Shown here: piece by piece, positions 59,893 through 64,000 of the stretch | Layout: each line of letters opens with the position of its first letter | Position numbering within the stretch: the stretch's first letter is position 1 | Source of the DNA: Leishmania infantum JPCM5 | Taxonomy: Eukaryota > Euglenozoa > Kinetoplastea > Trypanosomatida > Trypanosomatidae | Length of the DNA stretch: 64,000 nucleotides | Reading direction: 5' to 3' | Assembly (NCBI RefSeq): GCF_000002875.2 | Contig: NC_009419.2 | Location: forward strand, 366,433 to 430,432 | Translations under genes and position numbers: made by a program | Notes under the pieces: generated by a model | What the model saw: only the letters and a program-made list of their open reading frames with translations | What the model was told of the DNA's origin: nothing | Databases searched by the model: none

Positions 59893-62400
59893 TGTGCATG
59901 TGCCTGCGTGTATGTCTGTGTTCGTTAATGGATAGGCTTGTTAGTGAATAGGCGAAGTGACCCAGGGAGAGTGATATGCCGACGTTATCGATATCTTCTT
60001 TTGTAGCGAAAAAGAGGGAGGTATCTTATATGGGTGTACACGCGTGTGTTGCTCTACGTAATCATCAGTGTAGATCATATACGCCACCACCTCCGTTCCC
60101 TCTCTGCTCTCTCTCGCTCATGCATAGCTCACATGCTCCTGTGCGTACACGCAAACGCACATCCCACTCGACGGAGTTGCCGAGGGCGCCCGACCATTCA
60201 TAACGTGGTGGACACCGACAAACACTCTCAACCTCTCTCTCTGACGCCCTGCCTAGTTCTTTGCCTCCTCGTCATACCCCAAGCTTGCACGTCCTCTTTT
60301 CTCTCCCCGCAGCTTCGCACCTCTTCTCGGGCGCGCCCCGGAGCGCCTCCAAAACAAAGGCGCGCAGCTCCGGCGTCGAAGGAAAGCGTGGGGGTAGATA
60401 GACGAGGAAGGTGTACGAGAATGCGATCGGACGATGGAGAGAGAGAGAGAGCGTTAGCGTTCTGCCGCGCGCAACCGGTGCGGCGACGTTGTTGTTGTGG
60501 GGCATTGCTCCCTTCCTCGTCTTCTCTTTCCCTGTTCTCTTTTCCATTCGTTCCCACGTGTGCACCGTGAGGCTCACGTCTGCGGGTGCGCGTGACGGGG
60601 TGTTAGGGTGGCTGGCTTGTGTGCGTCTCTATCTTTTTTTTCTTTTCGTTGTTTTGTTGCTTTTGCCGCCCTTCCCTTTATTTTGCAGTAGTTGCTTTGG
60701 TTGGAAGGAGGTCTCGAAACGCTGCTCGTTTTATCCGTATGTCTGCCTCGGCGTGTCCCGCGCCGGTGTCTGGCACACCTCACGCCATTATGCGCTCCGC
60801 TGCTCCATAAGGTGCATGTAGCATTGCGCTCACGCGCTCCTTCCCATCACTCTTCCTCATCACTTAGGTGTTTTGTTCCCCCTTCTTGTTTTCTTCTCTT
60901 CTCACATGCCCAGCATGTGCGCCGCGGCGCGCCTCGTTTCTGCTCGCGTGCATTCTCTACTGTAAAACATGAGTCCGACGCCACTCTACTCTGCTGCCCC
61001 CGGCCCTGCCACAGGGTCCATTTCACCTGGTGCGAAGCAGCCGGAGACACAAGCCCGTACAGCAGTGCGCCGACCCAGCCATCGGAGAACGGCCTCTGGC
61101 CCAAATGCTGCCCCCTCAGGGTGCCGCTCAGGGCTCCCCGCACCAGCAGGCAGTGTGACGGCCGGGGGTGGGATACGCTCGAGCCACGCTGACGCTTCGT
61201 CCATCATGTGAATGGCACAGGCGTGTTCGCTGTGGCAGGTCGCTCCGACGCCACGCCGTCCAGGACCTGACCAGCCGACATCAGCAGCAATGAATCGCAC
61301 TGGCCTCCCCTCCCCCCTTTGGGTCGTAGGTGCTTGACCCTGTCACCGCCAGAGGTGCTTCGGCATTGGCAGGGATAAGGGGGAGGGGCCGCTTGGCGTC
61401 CCCACACACAGAGCGAGGGCGCTGGACCCTGTGATGTCACGCTGGGGTAGTCCTCGTCGTCGGGAGTTGTGATGCTTTATGCTAAAAAAAAAAGGACAAA
61501 GCGAAAACAAAACAACGGGAGTAGCAGAAACTCAACATGCCGCCACTCCCCCCTCCTCCTGCCCAATCTCCAACGGACGTGATGTGGCCATCCAGCAAGA
61601 GCGAGGGAAGGGTCGCCACGACCAGCACTTGCGCCCTCCTGCTTCCTTGTCTGATACGTGCTCGTTTATAGTACCGAATCTTCCCTAAGTGGCGTCGAGG
61701 GCATCGCTTTCCATCGCGGACTCCACCGCCCGTGTCTCGCGGCTCCAACTCCAAACCTTCTCCTCATGTCGCCCATCATCCAGCTTTTCGGCTCGCTACC
61801 CCCTACCTCCCTTCACAACAAACGTAGTTTCTTTACTGAGCCTTCTCCTGTTCAGAAAAAGCACACAGAACAATAAAAAGCCGTTCTTGTTGTTGGTACA
61901 GCTCGCTTGTTGTCACCCGCTGAGCTCCCCTCCCCCTCCACTATCTTCCCTTTTTTACGTGTTGGCGTGGTCAGGCACACATACGCAAGCAGGCAAACAA
62001 GGGGAAACAAAAATAAAAAGCAAACAAAAAAACACCAACGGATCGGTGCAAGCAGCGACTTCGTTTCTGTGGCACACCCGCTCCCTCCACCTCGCCTTCG
62101 TCTTTTTTTTGTGCGTGCCGCTCTAGCTGTGGGTGCATCTCTCTCTCTCTCTCGGCATTGGCAAGCACTTTATCGAGGCACAAACACGCAGATAGAGAGG
62201 CACAGTCATCGAAACACGCCCACAAGAGCATCGCGCGCAGGGATACGCGCTGTTTCATAGCAGAGAGGACCGCAGGAAAGAAAAGATTGACTCACGCTAT
62301 AGCGGGCGTTTCGCTCTCCTATTCTCTCTTGCCCGTGCGCCCACCTGAGCGTAGAAGCGCACAGCGACGCACACACGAGCAAGCGCTTTGCAGCTCAAAC
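59893..62400. other. 2.5-kb gap containing an antisense SIDER
   Basis: It has the SIDER on the minus strand (about 60920-61455), GA and CT short repeats (60434-60446 and 62138-62153), and CT-rich tracts before CK1.2. The CK1.2 frame is open upstream to 62158 but the ATG at 62401 is the one consistent with the kinase start. No other gene is supported. Confidence 0.7.
60920..61455 (-). mobile_element. SIDER-type retroposon, copy C (inverted partner of 49.6 kb)
   Basis: Read on the minus strand it matches copy B over 412 bp (60981-61392) with one base difference found by eye. It also carries about 60 bases of extra 5' sequence (61393-61455) that resemble the start of copy A at 19.3 kb. After 60981 it continues GCGTCGGACTC, again like copy A and unlike B. 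It lies antisense in the gap between the two kinase genes. Confidence 0.85.
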
Positions 62401-63462
62401 ATGAACGTGGAACTGCGCGTCGGCAACCGCTACCGGATCGGTCAGAAGATCGGCTCCGGCTCCTTCGGTGAGATCTTCCGCGGCACGAACATTCAGACGG
62501 GAGACCCAGTCGCCATCAAGCTCGAGCAGGTGAAGACGCGCCACCCGCAGCTCACGTATGAGTCGCGCTTCTATCGCATTCTCGGCAGCGGCGGCGGCGC
62601 CGTCGGCATCCCCATGATGTTCTACCACGGCGTCGAGGGTGAGTTCAACGTGATGGTGATTGAGCTGCTCGGCCCCTCGCTGGAAGACCTCTTTTCCTTT
62701 TGCGGTCGCCGCCTTTCGCTGAAGACGACGCTGATGCTGGCGGACCAGATGATCAGCCGCATCGAGTTTGTGCATAGCAAGAGCGTTCTGCACCGCGACA
62801 TCAAGCCCGACAATTTCCTTATGGGCACCGGAAAGAAGGGCCACCACGTGTACATCATCGACTTTGGACTGGCGAAGAAGTATCGTGACCCCCGCACGCA
62901 CGCCCACATCCCATACAAGGAGGGCAAGAGCCTGACAGGCACGGCCCGCTACTGTAGTATCAACACACACATGGGCGTGGAGCAGGGCCGCCGTGACGAC
63001 ATGGAGGGAATCGGCTACATCCTCATGTACTTCCTTCGGGGATCGCTGCCATGGCAGGGCTTGAAGGCGCACACGAAGCAGGAGAAGTACAACCGCATTT
63101 CCGAGCGAAAGCAGACGACGCCGGTGGAACTCCTGTGCAAGGGCTTCCCCAGCGAGTTCGCCGCCTACATGAACTACGTGCGTGCGCTGCGCTTCGAGGA
63201 CAAGCCTGACTACTCGTACCTGAAGCGCATGTTCCGCGACCTCTTTGTGCGCGAGGGCTACCACGTCGACTACGTCTTCGACTGGACGCTGAAGCGCATT
63301 CACGAGAGTCTGCAGGAGCAGCAGTCGTTCCCTGGCGGCAGCAACGGTGGCGGCGCTGCAGGCAACGGCTCCCCGGTGAACCAAAGCCCCGCACAGGGCG
63401 GCAACGGTGGTGCTCCGAACAGCGCTAACAACCAGGAATCGGGTGCGCAAGAACAGCAGTAG
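62401..63462 (+). CDS. CK1.2: Casein kinase 1, CK1.2-type, 353 aa
   Basis: Starts [16 protein letters not shown], the usual beginning of a CK1 catalytic domain, which spans about 8-290. Motifs are [46 protein letters not shown] and [18 protein letters not shown]. The C-terminal 55 residues are Gly/Asn/Ser/Gln-rich and disordered ([16 protein letters not shown], ending AQEQQ). This length and tail agree with the Leishmania CK1.2 that has been reported as essential and as secreted in exosomes (knowledge of the family, not shown by sequence). It and the upstream kinase have patches of unusually high base identity at conserved motifs. Confidence 0.95.
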   Translation: MNVELRVGNRYRIGQKIGSGSFGEIFRGTNIQTGDPVAIKLEQVKTRHPQLTYESRFYRILGSGGGAVGIPMMFYHGVEGEFNVMVIELLGPSLEDLFSFCGRRLSLKTTLMLADQMISRIEFVHSKSVLHRDIKPDNFLMGTGKKGHHVYIIDFGLAKKYRDPRTHAHIPYKEGKSLTGTARYCSINTHMGVEQGRRDDMEGIGYILMYFLRGSLPWQGLKAHTKQEKYNRISERKQTTPVELLCKGFPSEFAAYMNYVRALRFEDKPDYSYLKRMFRDLFVREGYHVDYVFDWTLKRIHESLQEQQSFPGGSNGGGAAGNGSPVNQSPAQGGNGGAPNSANNQESGAQEQQ

Positions 63463-64000
63463 TGAAGCGTGCACGATGCGAGTCTTTGAAAAAAAAAAGA
63501 GAAAAGGGGAAGAGGAGTAGATGGAAGAGTACTGTGGAAGAGATCGCAACGGAAAATGCTCTTCTAATGCGGAGTGTCATGCGGATGAGGCAACAGAGTG
63601 AAAGCTGCTGGCGTTCGAGTCGCACATGACCTTCTCCTCCGTAATCCCATACGCATCTCTCGTCTTCTTGCCATTTTCCATGTTGTCGATCGAAACATCG
63701 CCTCTGCCCTGCCTCTGTGTACGCGCGTGCATGTTGAATGGGTCGTGCGGCGGGTGTGCTTCTCTTCCTCTCCGCAAGTGCGCGTATGGGTTTCTGCGTA
63801 GCCTTCTCCTTAGCTTTTTTTTGTTCGCTCCGCTGGCGTGGCAGTTTGCGTCTTTCCAGACCCCCGCGCCTCTCCCTCTCATGCGCGGTGAGGAGACAGC
63901 ACGCAGATGGAGAGGAATGTGAGCAGCTGGCAAGGCCGAGATGGAGAAGATAGCGGAACCCCTCCGCAACGAGTGGAAGCAGGAGGAGATGCGTCTCATT
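63463..64000. other. Sequence downstream of CK1.2
   Basis: The 3' UTR of CK1.2 probably starts here. An A run (63488-63497) and a T-rich tract near 63815-63825 are present. No gene is recognised before the window ends. Confidence 0.6.

Overview
The window looks like a stretch of a Leishmania chromosome. It has about 60-65% GC in most genes, no visible introns and every confident gene on the same (+) strand, as expected for one polycistronic transcription unit. Genes are separated by long pyrimidine-rich gaps full of TG/CA and TA microsatellites, with polypyrimidine-AG trans-splice acceptors ahead of start codons. Degenerate SIDER-type retroposons are present. The combination of an NADH-dependent fumarate reductase with two tandem casein kinase 1 genes (330 and 353 aa) recalls Leishmania chromosome 35 from memory; I could not confirm this by alignment.

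Layout, left to right. 1-9.6 kb: the 3' part of NADH-dependent fumarate reductase, an unrecognised multi-spanning membrane protein, a probable glycerophosphocholine acyltransferase (GPC1/DUF2838 family) and a THUMP-domain TAN1-like tRNA acetylation cofactor. 9.6-10.4 kb: an extremely GC-rich non-coding block next to a T-rich leader. 10.4-16.4 kb: three genes, two of them of visibly lower GC (an unrecognised 924-aa protein and a 587-aa basic protein), then a twin CX9C protein of mitochondrial intermembrane-space type. 17.7-31.9 kb: a charged coiled-coil protein, a SIDER, a 1991-aa F-box protein and a 1349-aa unrecognised protein. 31.9-35 kb: a 3-kb gap with a decayed coding-like stretch. 35-37.5 kb: two mitochondrial-looking proteins with a C-terminal membrane anchor. 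38.9-40.2 kb: a PSP1-domain protein with a glycine/arginine tail. 43.7-46.1 kb: a protein with a cupin/JmjC-like motif that lacks the expected histidine. 47.3-52.9 kb: two galactose-mutarotase (aldose 1-epimerase) paralogues. 55.3-57.8 kb: a UBX-domain protein. 58.9-63.5 kb: the casein kinase 1 pair.

The genes do not form one pathway, as is normal for trypanosomatid clusters. The most interesting local structures are these: (i) the mutarotase paralogues share a perfectly identical 375-bp tract, one has lost the catalytic glutamate just beyond the tract, and only the other ends in a PTS1-like SKM; (ii) a nearly identical 412-bp inverted SIDER pair flanks an 11-kb segment carrying the second mutarotase, the UBX gene and CK1.1; (iii) there is a sharp composition break at 9.8-10.4 kb.
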